64,000 nucleotides of DNA from Luteimicrobium album. Lineage in GTDB: Bacteria > Actinomycetota > Actinomycetes > Actinomycetales > Cellulomonadaceae. Made by a program: the position numbers and the translations under genes. Below are positions 46,771 to 55,949 of this stretch, one piece after another. Every line of letters begins with the position of its first letter. Position 1 is the first letter of the stretch. The stretch covers positions 62,001 through 126,000 of the forward strand of contig NZ_BSUK01000001.1 of assembly GCF_030161555.1 (NCBI RefSeq). Direction: 5' to 3'. The notes under the pieces are model-generated. The model was given only the letters and a program-made list of their open reading frames with translations, was not told the origin of the DNA and made no database searches.

Positions 46771-47546
46771 TGACTGCCCTCGCTGACCGCCCCGCCGCCA
46801 CGGACGCCGAACCGAAGGCCGGCGCGATCCCCAGCTTCGACGTCACGCTGCGCATCCGTCGGTACCTGCCCGAGTCGAGCCATGGCACCGAGTCCTACTG
46901 GGACGAGTTCACCGTTACCGTGCACGGCACGGACCGCGTGCTCGACGCCCTGCACCAGATCAAGTGGGACCACGACGGCTCGCTGACCTTCCGCCGCTCG
47001 TGCGCGCACGGCGTGTGCGGCTCGGACGCGATGCGCATCAACGGCCGCAACCGGCTCGCGTGCAAGACGCTCCTCAAGGACGTCAACCCCGACAAGCCCA
47101 TCACGATCGAGCCCATCAAGGGCCTGCCGGTCGTGAAGGACCTCGTCGTCGACATGGAGCCGTTCTTCGCCTCCTACCGCGAGATCATGCCGTTCCTCGT
47201 CACGGACGGGCACACCCCCACCAAGGAGCGCCTGCAGTCTGCCGAGGACCGCGCCCGCTTCGACGACACCACCAAGTGCATCCTGTGCGCCGCGTGCACG
47301 AGCTCGTGCCCGGTGTTCTGGAACGACGGCCAGTACTTCGGCCCGGCGGCGATCGTCAACGCGCACCGGTTCATCTTCGACAGCCGTGACGAGGGCGCCG
47401 CCCAGCGCCTCGAGATCCTCAACGACAAGGAGGGCGTGTGGCGCTGCCGGACGACCTTCAACTGCACTGAGGCGTGCCCCCGTGGCATCGAGGTCACCAA
47501 GGCGATCCAGGAGGTCAAGCGCGCGATGATCACCCGCGCCTTCTGA
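46770..47546 (+). CDS. sdhB: Succinate dehydrogenase iron-sulfur subunit
   Basis: 258 residues, intact; carries electrons from SdhA to quinone. [2Fe-2S] ligands in RRSCAHGVCGSDAMRING and ACKTLL, [4Fe-4S] ligands in CILCAACTSSCPVFWND, and [3Fe-4S] ligands in CRTTFNCTEACPRGIEVTKA. It overlaps sdhA by one base and its last 17 bases overlap the convergent YihY gene. It closes the sdhCDAB operon. Confidence 0.95.
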   Translation: MTALADRPAATDAEPKAGAIPSFDVTLRIRRYLPESSHGTESYWDEFTVTVHGTDRVLDALHQIKWDHDGSLTFRRSCAHGVCGSDAMRINGRNRLACKTLLKDVNPDKPITIEPIKGLPVVKDLVVDMEPFFASYREIMPFLVTDGHTPTKERLQSAEDRARFDDTTKCILCAACTSSCPVFWNDGQYFGPAAIVNAHRFIFDSRDEGAAQRLEILNDKEGVWRCRTTFNCTEACPRGIEVTKAIQEVKRAMITRAF

Positions 47547-48913
47547 GCCTTCCCGGCCGCAGCCTGCCGAGCAGGCGCGACCACCACGACGGGCGGTCGT
47601 CCTCCTGCGGGGGCGGCCGCCCGTCGTCGTCGCCGGGTGCCCAGCCCCCGGCCCACGGCCCGCTTTCCCGTGCCGGCGACGCCGCGCGCCGGCGACGTAC
47701 CGCGCCTCCCCCGTGACGCCCGACGCGTCGGTCGCGCTCGCGACCCGCGCCACCTCGCCCGGGCCGGCCAGCCGGCGCTCGGGACGCGGGTAGACGTCGT
47801 CGGGCGCCGGGTCGGAGATCCACGCGGCGACGAGCAGGAGCACGCGCGCGACGAAGTTGACGAGCAGCAGCACCGTGACGATGGCGGCGAACGACCCCAG
47901 CAGCGCGTTCCTCGAGGCGCTCCCGACGATCACGCTCGTCCCGAGGTAGCGCAGCCCCCGAGCACGACGGCGGCCACGACGGCGCCCCGCAGCGTGTCCG
48001 TCCAGCCGGCGCGCGAGCCCCCAGGACGCGCAGCACGTAGACCACGACGAGCACGTCGATCACCCCGGCGACAGCGAGGCCGACCGCGGACACGAGCCCG
48101 CTCACACCGTCGGGCAGGCCGAGGGTCCGGACGAGCCACGACGACGCGGACGTCGCGACGACACTCACCGCGGACGACGCCACGACCGCCACGAGGAGGA
48201 CGAGGAACGCGCTGAGGTCCTTGGCCTTCCCGACGACGAAGTTCACCGGCTCGCGCGCGAGTCCCAGCATGATCCGCACCGCGCCGCGGAGCGCGCTCAT
48301 GAAGGACATGACGGTCCACAGCAGCACGAGCGCGGCGATCACGCCGGCGAGCGAGCTCGCGGTCAGAAGCAGGGCGTCCGGCTTGATCGCACCGCCGCTG
48401 CCGTCGCCGATATCGATGAGCCCGGGGATCGCCTTGTTGATCTCGCCCAGCAGGTCGCCGCGCAGCCGCTCGTTCCCGCCGAGCACGGCCATGAAGATCG
48501 TGTAGCCGATCGCGAGGGCGGCGAAGAGCGCGAACAGGGCCGTGTAGGCGAGCCCCCGCACAGCAGCCCCCGCGCGAGACGTTGAAGCGGGCGAGCGCCC
48601 GCGCGAGCCGCGTCTGCTTCCACCAGGCGAGGACCGCCTCCTCGCGGTGGACGGCCGTCGCCACGCGCCGTGCCGTGGGCGCGGGCACGAAGGCCGGCAG
48701 CCACGTCGGGCGCGCGCCCGGCGCCGGCCGCCCGAGCAGGGCGACCTGGAGCTCCCGCGCCGACCGGCCGAGCGTGCGGTGGTGCCGCACCGCCCCCTGG
48801 TCCCGCCGGGCTCCGGGCGGACGACGGCCCGCGACCCGGGTCGCGCGGGGGCCGTCGTCGGGCCACGCCGCATCGGCGCCGGGGCGCGTGCGGCGTACGA
48901 CCCGGCGACCCAT
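47530..48913 (-). CDS. YihY/BrkB (YihY-UPF0761) family membrane protein (five missing bases)
   Basis: About 462 residues when joined, with a long basic N-terminus, six helices and a basic/Gly-rich tail. Family features: WWKQTRLARALARFNVSRGG, YTALFALFAALAIGYTIFMA, GDLLGEINKAIPGLIDI, MLGLAREPVNFVVGKAKDLS, and SVIVGSASRNALLGSFAAIV. Five G/C runs (47708-47712, 47954-47958, 48018-48022, 48553-48557, 48567-48571) each lack one base; five additions make the length divisible by three. TACGGT lies six bases before ATG 48913. The role of these proteins in bacteria is unsettled. Confidence 0.8.
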
Positions 48914-48919
48914 GGTCCG

Positions 48920-48925
48920 ACCGTA
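48920..48925 (-). promoter_or_regulatory. -10 box of leaderless YihY gene
   Basis: TACGGT on the minus strand is followed by six bases and ATG 48913. Confidence 0.55.
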
Positions 48926-48954
48926 GAGGGTGCTCGGCCCGCGCGCGCTGCGGC

Positions 48955-49507
48955 TCAGCGGGTCGGCGCGTCTCCGAGCGGGAAGCCCTGGACCGGGCGC
49001 CACACCCCGTCGTCACCGTGCTCGAAGAGGTGCACCTCGTCGACGTCGAACGCGGCCTCGTAGTCCGCCATGCCGTCGAAGGCCGCGTCGAGGAGGTCGT
49101 CCGCGACCTCGTGGGCCACCGTCACGTGCGGGTGGTAGTTGAACCGCAGGGGAAGTCGAGCGGGCCGGTGCGGACCGCGGCCTCGAGCCGCTCGCACTCG
49201 GCGATCCCGACGGCGACCTGCGCGAAGACCACGGGCGACACCGGCCGGAACGTTCCCGCCCCCGCAGGACGACGTGGAACGGCTCCTGGCTCGCCGCGGC
49301 CTTGCGCAGGTGCTCGATCGCGTCGTCCAGGTCGTCCCGCTCGAGGACGCTCGGGCCGAGCACGGTGATGTGCGGCGGGATGGAGTCCGCCTGCGGATCC
49401 CCGAAGCGCCGCCGGGACTCGCCCAGCTCGGCCCCGAACGGCGGGGGCACCGCGATCGCGACACCGATACGCACCTGCGCGTCCGTCCGGTCCGGTAGGT
49501 TCGGCAT
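48955..49507 (-). CDS. 2'-5' RNA ligase/2H phosphoesterase family protein (two frameshifts)
   Basis: About 184 residues when joined. The two HxT motifs of 2H phosphoesterases are both present: PPHITVLGPSVLERDDLDDA near residue 46 and FNYHPHVTVAHEVADDLL near 134. These enzymes act on 2',3'-cyclic phosphates or 2'-5' linkages in RNA or nucleotides. Breaks lie at 49149-49152 (CCCC) and 49258-49263 (CCCCC); one base each restores VLRGAGTFRPVSPVV and LDFPLRFNYHPH. CAGAAT six bases before ATG 49507 suggests a leaderless message. The substrate is unknown. Confidence 0.82.
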
Positions 49508-49513
49508 CCCCAC

Positions 49514-49519
49514 ATTCTG
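49514..49519 (-). promoter_or_regulatory. Possible -10 box of leaderless 2H phosphoesterase gene
   Basis: CAGAAT on the minus strand is followed by six bases and ATG 49507; there is no ribosome site. Confidence 0.4.
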
Positions 49520-49581
49520 ACAGGCTCCGGGACCGGTCTCGAAACCGGGACCCGACGCACGGGCCGGGGCGTCGGGCACGC

Positions 49582-50043
49582 TCAGGTGGCCTCGTCGTCC
49601 CACGGCACGGGCCCCGAGCCCGGGACGAAGGCCGCACCGGCACGGAACGGCATGGACGCCGTGGGGTCGAGGGCGGCCGGCGCCGGGGCGCCCGCCGGGA
49701 CGCCGGGGGCGGCGGGGTTCGCCGTGGCCTTGGCCGCGCCGGCACCGCTTAGCCCGACGGCGTTCGCGACGTCGGAGAGCGTGCCGCGCGTGTCGTCGTC
49801 GAGCAGGGCGTCGCGCACGATGCGGCGCGGGTCGTAGCGGCGCGGGTCGAGCGCCTGCCAGTCGACGCCCGCGCCCTCCCCGAGCTCCTCGTCGAGACGT
49901 GACCGCGTCGAGGTCACGAACTCCCGGCCGCGCTTGACGAGGCGCGCGAGCTGCTCGGCGTAACCGGGCAGGCGCTCGGGCCCGATCACGATCACGGCGA
50001 CGACGAGGAGGACGAGCCACTCCCCGCCGTTGATGTCGAACAC
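49582..50043 (-). CDS. tatB: Sec-independent protein translocase TatB
   Basis: 153 residues, intact. An N-terminal membrane helix (GGEWLVLLVVAVIVIGPERL) ends in the conserved G-P-E/x-R-L/P turn, followed by an amphipathic helix PGYAEQLARLVKRGREFVTS and a long Pro/Ala-rich tail. TatB recognises twin-arginine signal peptides with TatC at the membrane. GTG 50043 follows TACCCT by seven bases, consistent with a leaderless message. The neighbouring O-methyltransferase is conserved next to tatB in actinobacteria, but the sigE-rseA-htrA genes usually between them are missing here. Confidence 0.88.
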   Translation of the reverse strand: MFDINGGEWLVLLVVAVIVIGPERLPGYAEQLARLVKRGREFVTSTRSRLDEELGEGAGVDWQALDPRRYDPRRIVRDALLDDDTRGTLSDVANAVGLSGAGAAKATANPAAPGVPAGAPAPAALDPTASMPFRAGAAFVPGSGPVPWDDEAT

Positions 50044-50050
50044 GCCCGCC

Positions 50051-50056
50051 AGGGTA
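50051..50056 (-). promoter_or_regulatory. -10 box of leaderless tatB
   Basis: TACCCT on the minus strand is followed by seven bases and GTG 50043. Confidence 0.55.
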
Positions 50057-50170
50057 CCGTCCGGACCTGGACGCCCGACGAGCCCCGCACAGTAGGAAGG
50101 GCCGCCGAGATGCCCGAGAAGTCCGTCCACGCCCGATCCTGCCGTTCCCGGCGCGTCGGACCCACCCCGG

Positions 50171-50176
50171 TAGCAT
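50171..50176 (+). promoter_or_regulatory. -10 box of O-methyltransferase gene
   Basis: TAGCAT would start transcription near 50183, downstream of the only upstream ATG in frame (50110). Confidence 0.4.
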
Positions 50177-50245
50177 CGCCGTGGCACCTGCGCCGCACGC
50201 GCGCCGCAGGCAGGAGGCCGGCGGCAGGCCCGCCCGGCGGAGCGC

Positions 50246-50251
50246 GGGAGG
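50246..50251 (+). promoter_or_regulatory. Ribosome site that points to an ATC start
   Basis: GGGAGG followed five bases later by ATC 50257, in frame with the O-methyltransferase. No ATG, GTG or TTG occurs in frame between 50113 and the conserved domain. Confidence 0.45.
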
Positions 50252-50256
50252 TCACC

Positions 50257-50967
50257 ATCACGGGCGAACGGTTCGGTGGTCCGCAGGGCAGGGACCGGAC
50301 GGGCAGCGGGGGCCCTGGCACCGCGGCTGGCACGGACGGGTCGGCGCGCGCGCTCACGTGGACCTACTGTGAGGAGTTCGTCCCCGAGGACGAGCACCAG
50401 CTCCGTGCGCGGGAGCTCGCCCTCGAGCTCGACCGGCCCGCGATCCTGCCCGGGACGGGCAGCGTCCTGCGCGTGCTGGCGGCTGCCCTGCAGGCACGCT
50501 CCGTCGTCGAGATCGGCACGGGCACCGGCGTCGGCGCCCTGTGGCTGCTCGGTGGGATGCCCGACGACGGCGTCCTCACGACCATCGACCCCGACGTCGC
50601 CCTCCAGCGGGCCGCGAAGCAGATCCTGTCGGGGGCGGGCGTGCGTCCGTCGCGGCTGCGCGCCATCGCGGGCCGCCCCGCGGACGTCCTGCCCCGCCTG
50701 GCCGACGGCGCGTACGACCTCGTGCTCGTCGCCGGGGACGTCCACGGGTACCCCCAGGGCGTCGAGGAGGGCCTGCGGCTGCTGCGTCCGGGCGGCGTGC
50801 TCGCCGTCGACGCGGCGCTCGGCCACGACCGGGTCGCGAACCCGGCCCGCCGCGACGAGACCACGACCCTGCTACGGGACGTGGGCCGCGCCGTCCGGGA
50901 CGACGAGCGCCTCGTCCCCGCGCTCGTGCCGTCCGGCGACGGGCTGCTGCTGGGCGTGCGCCGCTGA
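50257..50967 (+). CDS. SAM-dependent O-methyltransferase
   Basis: Class I methyltransferase of the O-methyltransferase family 3 (Rv1220c-like), about 236 residues from the position used here. Seen: WTYCEEFVPEDEHQLRAREL, SAM motif VVEIGTGTGVGALWLLGGMP, motif with acidic residue LTTIDPDVALQRAAKQILS, YDLVLVAGDVHGYPQGVEEG, and RPGGVLAVDAAL. The open frame extends upstream to ATG 50110, but that stretch is Arg/Pro-rich, lies before the likely promoter, and the only good ribosome site precedes an ATC at 50257. The start is therefore uncertain. The substrate is unknown. Confidence 0.8.
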   Translation: MTGERFGGPQGRDRTGSGGPGTAAGTDGSARALTWTYCEEFVPEDEHQLRARELALELDRPAILPGTGSVLRVLAAALQARSVVEIGTGTGVGALWLLGGMPDDGVLTTIDPDVALQRAAKQILSGAGVRPSRLRAIAGRPADVLPRLADGAYDLVLVAGDVHGYPQGVEEGLRLLRPGGVLAVDAALGHDRVANPARRDETTTLLRDVGRAVRDDERLVPALVPSGDGLLLGVRR

Positions 50968-50983
50968 CCGGTCGCCCGACCTC

Positions 50984-52541
50984 TCAGGGCAGCAGGTCGA
51001 GCGCGTCGAGCAGGAGGCGCGCGCCGAAGCCCGTCGCGCCCTCGACGACCTCGTGCCGGCCCTTCGAGGAGCGAGCGGTCCCCGCGATGTCGAGGTGGGC
51101 CCACGGCACCGCGCCGGTGAACTCGCGCAGGAACAGCGCGGCGGTGATCGACCCCGCGTCGCCGGGCGGCTGGGCCGGGACGTTGCGCAGGTCCGCGACC
51201 TCGGAGCGGAGCGCGTCGGCGTAGTCGGCGACGAGCGGCATCCGCCACACCCGCTCCCCGTCCGCGCCGCGGCCTGCTCGAGCGTGCGGGCCAGGGCGTC
51301 GTCGGTCGCGTAGAGCGCGGCGTGCCTCTCGCCGAGCCCGACCGCCGCCGCACCGGTGAGGGTCGCGACGTCGACGAGCACGTCGGGCGTGAGCTCGCGC
51401 ACGGCGAGGTCGAGGGCATCGGCGAGGATCAGCCGCCCCTCGGCGTCGGTGTTCGCGACCTCCACGGTCGTGCCGCCGTGCAGGCGCAGCACGTCCCCGG
51501 GCCGGTAGGACGCCGCGCCGAGGTGGTTCTCCGCGAGCGGCAGGACGGCCGTGACCCGGTGCGGCGAGCCGGCCTCCGCGGCCGCGAGGACCACGGCCAG
51601 CGCGACGGCGGCGCCCGCCATGTCGGTCTTCATGGGGACCATCGCGGTGCGCGGCTTGAGCGAGAGGCCGCCCGTGTCGTAGGTGACGCCCTTGCCGACC
51701 ACGACGACGTGCCGGCCGGTGGCGCCGTCGCCGGGCTCGGGCTCGTGGCTCACGACGACGAGCCGCGGCGGCCGCGACGAGCCGCCGCCGACCGCGAGGA
51801 TCCCGCCGAAGCCCTGGGCCGCGAGCTCGCGCGGTCCGAGCACCCGCACGTCGAGCCCGGCGGACGTGGCCAGGTCGCGGGCGCGCTCGGCGAGCCACGC
51901 CGGGTCCTTGGTGCTCGACGGGGTCGCGGTCAGGTCTCGCACGAGCCAGGTCGCGCGGGCCGCGCGGCGTGCGCGGACGAGGACCGGCTCCGCGTCGGAC
52001 GCGGGGTCGAGGAGGACGAGCTGCTCGGCGGGGCGGGGGCGCTCGTCCGGCGCCCCGCTCCAGCGCTCGGGCCGGTAGGCGGCGAGGAGGTAGCCCTCGG
52101 CGAAGGCGCGCACGCCGTCGTCGGACGCGCCGGCGGTCGCGACGGACACGACCCGTTCGAGCCCGGCGGTGCGGCGGGCGAGCGCGGCGCCGGCGCGGCG
52201 GAGGTCGGGGGCGACCCGTCCCCGATGCCGAGGAGCACCATGCGGCGCGGCAGCTCGGACCAGGGGAAGGACTCGGCGGCACCGCGGTGCGGCCGAGGCA
52301 GGTCGACGACGGCGGCGTCGCCGGCACGGCCCTGCAGGCCGTGGCGCTCGGCCATCTCGCCGAGGTCCACGTGGTACAGCGCGGACGCGTCCACCGTGCC
52401 CGCGCGGGGCTGCGGCCCCTCACCCGGCTCGGGAGGAGGCGCGACCGCGACGACGACGGCACTGACGTCGTCGTCGGTCAGGAAGGTGCACCCGGGAAGG
52501 CTCCCGAGTGCACCGACGACCTCCGGGAGGTCGCGTGACAT
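50984..52541 (-). CDS. pepA: Leucyl aminopeptidase, M17 family (two frameshifts)
   Basis: Cytoplasmic dizinc aminopeptidase, about 519 residues. Seen: VVVVGKGVTYDTGGLSLKPR (catalytic Lys and zinc Asp), VPMKTDMAGAAVALAVVLAA, the family signature NTDAEGRLILADALDLAV with the zinc ligands and catalytic Arg, ATLTGAAAVGLGERHAALYA, and WAHLDIAGTARSSKGRHEVV near the end. Breaks lie in GGGGG 52207-52211 and near 51270; one base each restores GSPPDLRRAGAALARR and EQAAGADGERVWRMP. ATG 52541 overlaps the DUF3117 stop (TGATG), so the two genes are coupled. Confidence 0.9.
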
Positions 52542-52708
52542 CAGCCGACGACGGCCTGGAGAGCCTCTCCGAGCTCCGAGGCCTCGGTCGCGTTGAGCTC
52601 GACGACGAGGCGGCCACCACCCTCGAGCGGAACCCGCATGACGATGCCACGCCCTTCCTTGGTGACCTCGAGGGGTCCATCACCCGTACGTGGCTTCATC
52701 GCGGCCAT
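52541..52708 (-). CDS. DUF3117 domain protein
   Basis: 55 residues, intact: it starts MAAMKPRTGDGPLEVTKEGR and ends LNATEASELGEALQAVVG, the complete DUF3117 pattern that is almost invariant in actinobacteria. It is predicted to be a small beta-strand plus helix protein in the cytoplasm; no function is established. A second Met at residue 4 is an alternative start. Its stop overlaps the pepA start. The promoter is probably TAGAAT at 52851-52856, giving a leader of about 140 bases. Confidence 0.88.
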   Translation of the reverse strand: MAAMKPRTGDGPLEVTKEGRGIVMRVPLEGGGRLVVELNATEASELGEALQAVVG

Positions 52709-52850
52709 GAGCGGCTCTCCGTTCGTCGTGGTGCTTCGCGGTGTTCGTGGCGTCCGCCGCGTTCGCGACGTTCGCTGTGCTTGGTGCTGGTTGCTGCTGG
52801 ACGTGCGTCAGGGTCGTGCCGGCCCCGGATGGTGCGAAAGGGCCACGGAC

Positions 52851-52856
52851 ATTCTA
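52851..52856 (-). promoter_or_regulatory. -10 box upstream of DUF3117-pepA
   Basis: TAGAAT on the minus strand, about 143 bases upstream of the DUF3117 start. The 203-base gap 52709-52911 holds no gene. Confidence 0.45.
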
Positions 52857-52911
52857 GTTCACGTGACCCACACCACCGACGCACCCGTCCTCCATACCGG
52901 TCCGCGGACGG

Positions 52912-54143
52912 TCAGGGCGCCCAGTCGGCCGGCGGCTTGAAGCGCCACAGCTCCCAGACCCAGTCGACCTGCCCGTACAGGGACAGCGCGACGAGAACCG
53001 TGAGCACCCCGGCGAACACCCACCGGCGCCGCGCCCAGCCGACGAGGATCGCGAGGTAGGGGAAGGCCAGCAGCGCGAAGCGCCAGGTCGACGTCCAGGG
53101 GTCGGTCACAAGCACCAGGTACGCCGTGTAGGCGATCGTCCAGCCCTGGAGCTCCGCGCCCAGCCGGAACGCGACCGGGCTGAGCGCGAGCGCCACGAGG
53201 ACCACGAGCACGACCGCGAGGACGAGCGGCCCCCGGTCGTGGAAGAGGATCTTCGCGTTCGTGATCCACGGCGTGAAGTAGTGGACGGAGCCGGAGCGCC
53301 AGGCCGCCTGCGTCGCGAAGTACGCGTCGCTGCGCCCCGTGACCCGGCCTGCGATCACCTGCCACGCCACGCCCGCGACAAGGCAGGTGCCCAGCAGCGT
53401 CCCGAGCCCGGCGACGTCGCGCACCGAGAACCGGTCCCGAGCCGCGCGCTCCGGGTCGCGCCGAGTCGTCGGCCCCCACGCCCCCACACCCGCCACAGCA
53501 CGTGCCACACGACGACGCACGCCATCGGCAGCGCGACCGCGCGCGTGAAGCCCAGGAGGACCACGACCGGCACGGCCCAGAAGTACCGGCGCACCGCCAG
53601 CAGGTACAGCGCGGACGCGATGAGCAGCAGCGCGAGCGCCTCGGTGTACGCGGTCTGCAGGACGGGCGACGACGGGAACACGCTCACGAGCAGCACCGTC
53701 GCCAGCGGCAGGCCGGGCACGAGCGCCGTGGCCCGGTGCCCGCCGCGCTGGACCAGCCGGTAGATCACCAGCACGGCGCCCGCACCGAGCAGGAGCGACA
53801 CCGTGGGCGCGAGGAACGTCCACGACAGCCCCGTCACCGCCATGAGCGCACGGAGCACGAGCGGGAACAGCGGGTAGAACGCCCACGCGTTCTGCTGGAC
53901 CGCACCGTCCTGGCCGAGCGGGAGCGCGTGCGGGTAGCCGTGCTCGGCGATCTGCAGGTACCAGGTCGCGTCGAACATGCGGCCCACGTAGTCCGCGTAC
54001 GACGGGTCGCCGCCCGTCCAGCCGTTCGCGACCTGGTGCGTCGCGACCCGCACGAACACGACGGCGGAGAACGCGCGCGCCAGCCCGTAGACGACGAGCA
54101 CCTGCGCCCACCAGGGCCAGGTGCGGGGGTCGGCCCTCCTCAC
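52912..54143 (-). CDS. GT-C family mannosyltransferase-like membrane protein (one frameshift)
   Basis: About 410 residues with ten or more helices. The first loop has VGRMFDATWYLQIAEHGYPH, the acidic catalytic-loop pattern (WDxxWY-like) of PIG-V/GPI mannosyltransferase-type GT-C enzymes, and NAWAFYPLFPLVLRALMAVT follows as in that family. Such enzymes use polyprenyl-phosphate sugars at the outer face of the membrane. The frame breaks at CCCCC 53473-53477; one base joins WGRGG to PTTRRDPERAARDRFSV. GTG 54143 overlaps the folP stop (GTGA). Its sugar and acceptor are unknown. Confidence 0.8.
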
Positions 54144-55087
54144 TCGATCCCTCGCACGGCGGCCGACGGCGGCCGGTCGCCCCGGATCGCGGCGACCATG
54201 TCGACGACGCGGCGTGTGGCGCGCACGTCGTGGGCGCGGAAGACCGTCGCACCGAGCCACGCCGCGACCGCGGTCGAGGCGAGCGTGCCCTCGAGCCGTT
54301 CCTCGGCGGGCAGGTCGAGCGTCTCCCCCACGAAGTCCTTGCGGGAGAACGCCATGAGCACGGGGTACCCGAGCGCGACGATCGGCTCGGTCCGCCGGAC
54401 GAGGTGGAGCGAGTGCCACGTGTTCTTGCCGAAGTCGTGCGTCGGGTCGACGAGCACGCTGCGCGGCGGCACCCCGCACGCGACCGCGCGCTCGGCGCCC
54501 GCCCGCAGCGTCGCGAGGACGTCCAGCAGGACGCCGTCGCGCGGGTCGACCGGCCCCACGCCTTCGGGCAGGGGGTCCGGGAGCGGCTCGGGGAGCGGGT
54601 AGGAGACGCGGTACGGGTCGGTGCGAGGCGGCTGGCCGCCCGTGTGCGAGCACACGACGCCGACGCCCGCGCGGCCCGCGACCTCGGCGAGGCGCGGGTC
54701 GTGGCCCGCCCACGTGTCGTTCACGAGGTCCGCGCCCGCGTCGATCGCGGCGTCCGCGACCTCCGCGCGCCACGTGTCGACCGAGACGAGCAGGTCGGGC
54801 AGCTCACGCCGCACCCGCGCCACGAACGGCACGACGCGTGCGATCTCGTCCTCGGCCGTGACCTCCGGCCCGACGCCCGCGCGCACGCCGCCCACGTCGA
54901 GGATCTCCGCGCCGTCCTCGGCCGCACGCTCGGCGGCCGCGAGCGCCGCGGCGTCGTCGGCGTGGCGCGCGCCCGCGTAGAACGAGTCCGTCGTCCGGTT
55001 CACGATCGCCATCACCACGGGGGCGTCGCGTCCGAGCTCCTGGCCGCGCAGGACGAGCGGCACCGACGACGGCGGGACGGGCGTCAC
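54140..55087 (-). CDS. folP: Dihydropteroate synthase family protein (FolP2-like)
   Basis: 315 residues, intact, TIM-barrel of the dihydropteroate synthase family. Seen: VMAIVNRTTDSFYAGARHAD, GAEILDVGGVRAGVGPEVTA, LVSVDTWRAEVADAAIDAGA, LVNDTWAG, VLVDPTHDFGKNTWHSL, MAFSRKDFVGETLDLPAEER and FRAHDVRATRRVVDMVAAIR. Changes from canonical FolP (NRTTDSF for NVTPDSF, DVGGVRAG for DIGGESTRPG) match the actinobacterial FolP2 type, whose pteroate synthesis is doubtful. The place after the LOG gene and next to a glycosyltransferase is also that of folP2. GTG 55087 overlaps the LOG stop. Confidence 0.88.
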   Translation of the reverse strand: MTPVPPSSVPLVLRGQELGRDAPVVMAIVNRTTDSFYAGARHADDAAALAAAERAAEDGAEILDVGGVRAGVGPEVTAEDEIARVVPFVARVRRELPDLLVSVDTWRAEVADAAIDAGADLVNDTWAGHDPRLAEVAGRAGVGVVCSHTGGQPPRTDPYRVSYPLPEPLPDPLPEGVGPVDPRDGVLLDVLATLRAGAERAVACGVPPRSVLVDPTHDFGKNTWHSLHLVRRTEPIVALGYPVLMAFSRKDFVGETLDLPAEERLEGTLASTAVAAWLGATVFRAHDVRATRRVVDMVAAIRGDRPPSAAVRGIE

Positions 55088-55896
55088 GTCGCCGACGACT
55101 GCGACTCCGGGGTCGCAGCGGGTTCGTCGTGCGCCCGGGTGACGAGCCGCACCGCCTCGGCGGGGTCGTCGACGACGTGCAGGAGGTCCAGGTCGGCCGC
55201 GCTGATCGTCCCGTGCGCGACGGCGGCGCTGCGGAGCCAGTCGACGAGCCCCGTCCAGTAGTCGCTGCCGACGAGGACGATGGGGAACTGCGTGACCTTG
55301 CGGGTCTGGACGAGCGTGACGGCCTCGAAGAGCTCGTCGAGCGTGCCGAAGCCGCCCGGCAGGACGACGAACCCCTGCGCGTACTTGACGAACATGGTCT
55401 TGCGGGCGAAGAAGTACCGGAAGTTCACGCCGAGCTCGACCCAGCGGTTCATCCCCTGCTCGAAGGGCAGCTCGATGCCGAGGCCGACCGAGACGCCGCC
55501 GGCCTCGCACGCGCCCTTGTTGGCGGCCTCCATGATGCCGGGACCGCCGCCGGTGATCACGGCGTAGCCGGCGCCCGCGAGCCCGTGCGCGATGTCGACG
55601 GCGCGCGCGTAGTCGGGGTGGTCGCGGCCCGTGCGGGCGGACCCGAACACGGAGATGGCGGGGCCGAGCTCGGCGAGCGCGCCGAAGCCCTCGACGAACT
55701 CCGCCTGGATCCGGAGCACGCGCCACTGGTCCTGGTGCACCCAGCCCGCGTCGCCGCGCGACTCGAGGAGGCGCTGGTCGGTGGTCTCACGGGGGACCTG
55801 GTTCCCGCGGAGCATGACGGGACCCTTGCGGTACGCGGCGGGGCTCTCGTCGGGATCGGGCTGTGCCGGGTCGGTCGGGGCGGCGGGATTGGCCAT
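55084..55896 (-). CDS. LOG family (TIGR00730) protein, putative cytokinin riboside 5'-phosphate phosphoribohydrolase
   Basis: 270 residues, intact. Rossmann-like fold with the LOG signatures: ISVFGSARTGRDHPDYARAV, VITGGGPGIMEAANKGACEA, FARKTMFVKYAQGFVVLPGG and GFGTLDELFEAVTLVQT (PGGxGTxxE split across the last two). LOG proteins release a base from nucleoside 5'-monophosphates. A 70-residue N-terminal extension includes the family stretch KGPVMLRGNQVPRETTDQRL. It lies in the dapE-LOG-folP order conserved in actinobacteria, 53 bases after dapE. Confidence 0.9.
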   Translation of the reverse strand: MANPAAPTDPAQPDPDESPAAYRKGPVMLRGNQVPRETTDQRLLESRGDAGWVHQDQWRVLRIQAEFVEGFGALAELGPAISVFGSARTGRDHPDYARAVDIAHGLAGAGYAVITGGGPGIMEAANKGACEAGGVSVGLGIELPFEQGMNRWVELGVNFRYFFARKTMFVKYAQGFVVLPGGFGTLDELFEAVTLVQTRKVTQFPIVLVGSDYWTGLVDWLRSAAVAHGTISAADLDLLHVVDDPAEAVRLVTRAHDEPAATPESQSSAT

Positions 55897-55949
55897 GGGG
55901 CTCTCCGGTGCGGCGGTACGGGGCGGTCGGTGGGTCGGACGGGACTCGG

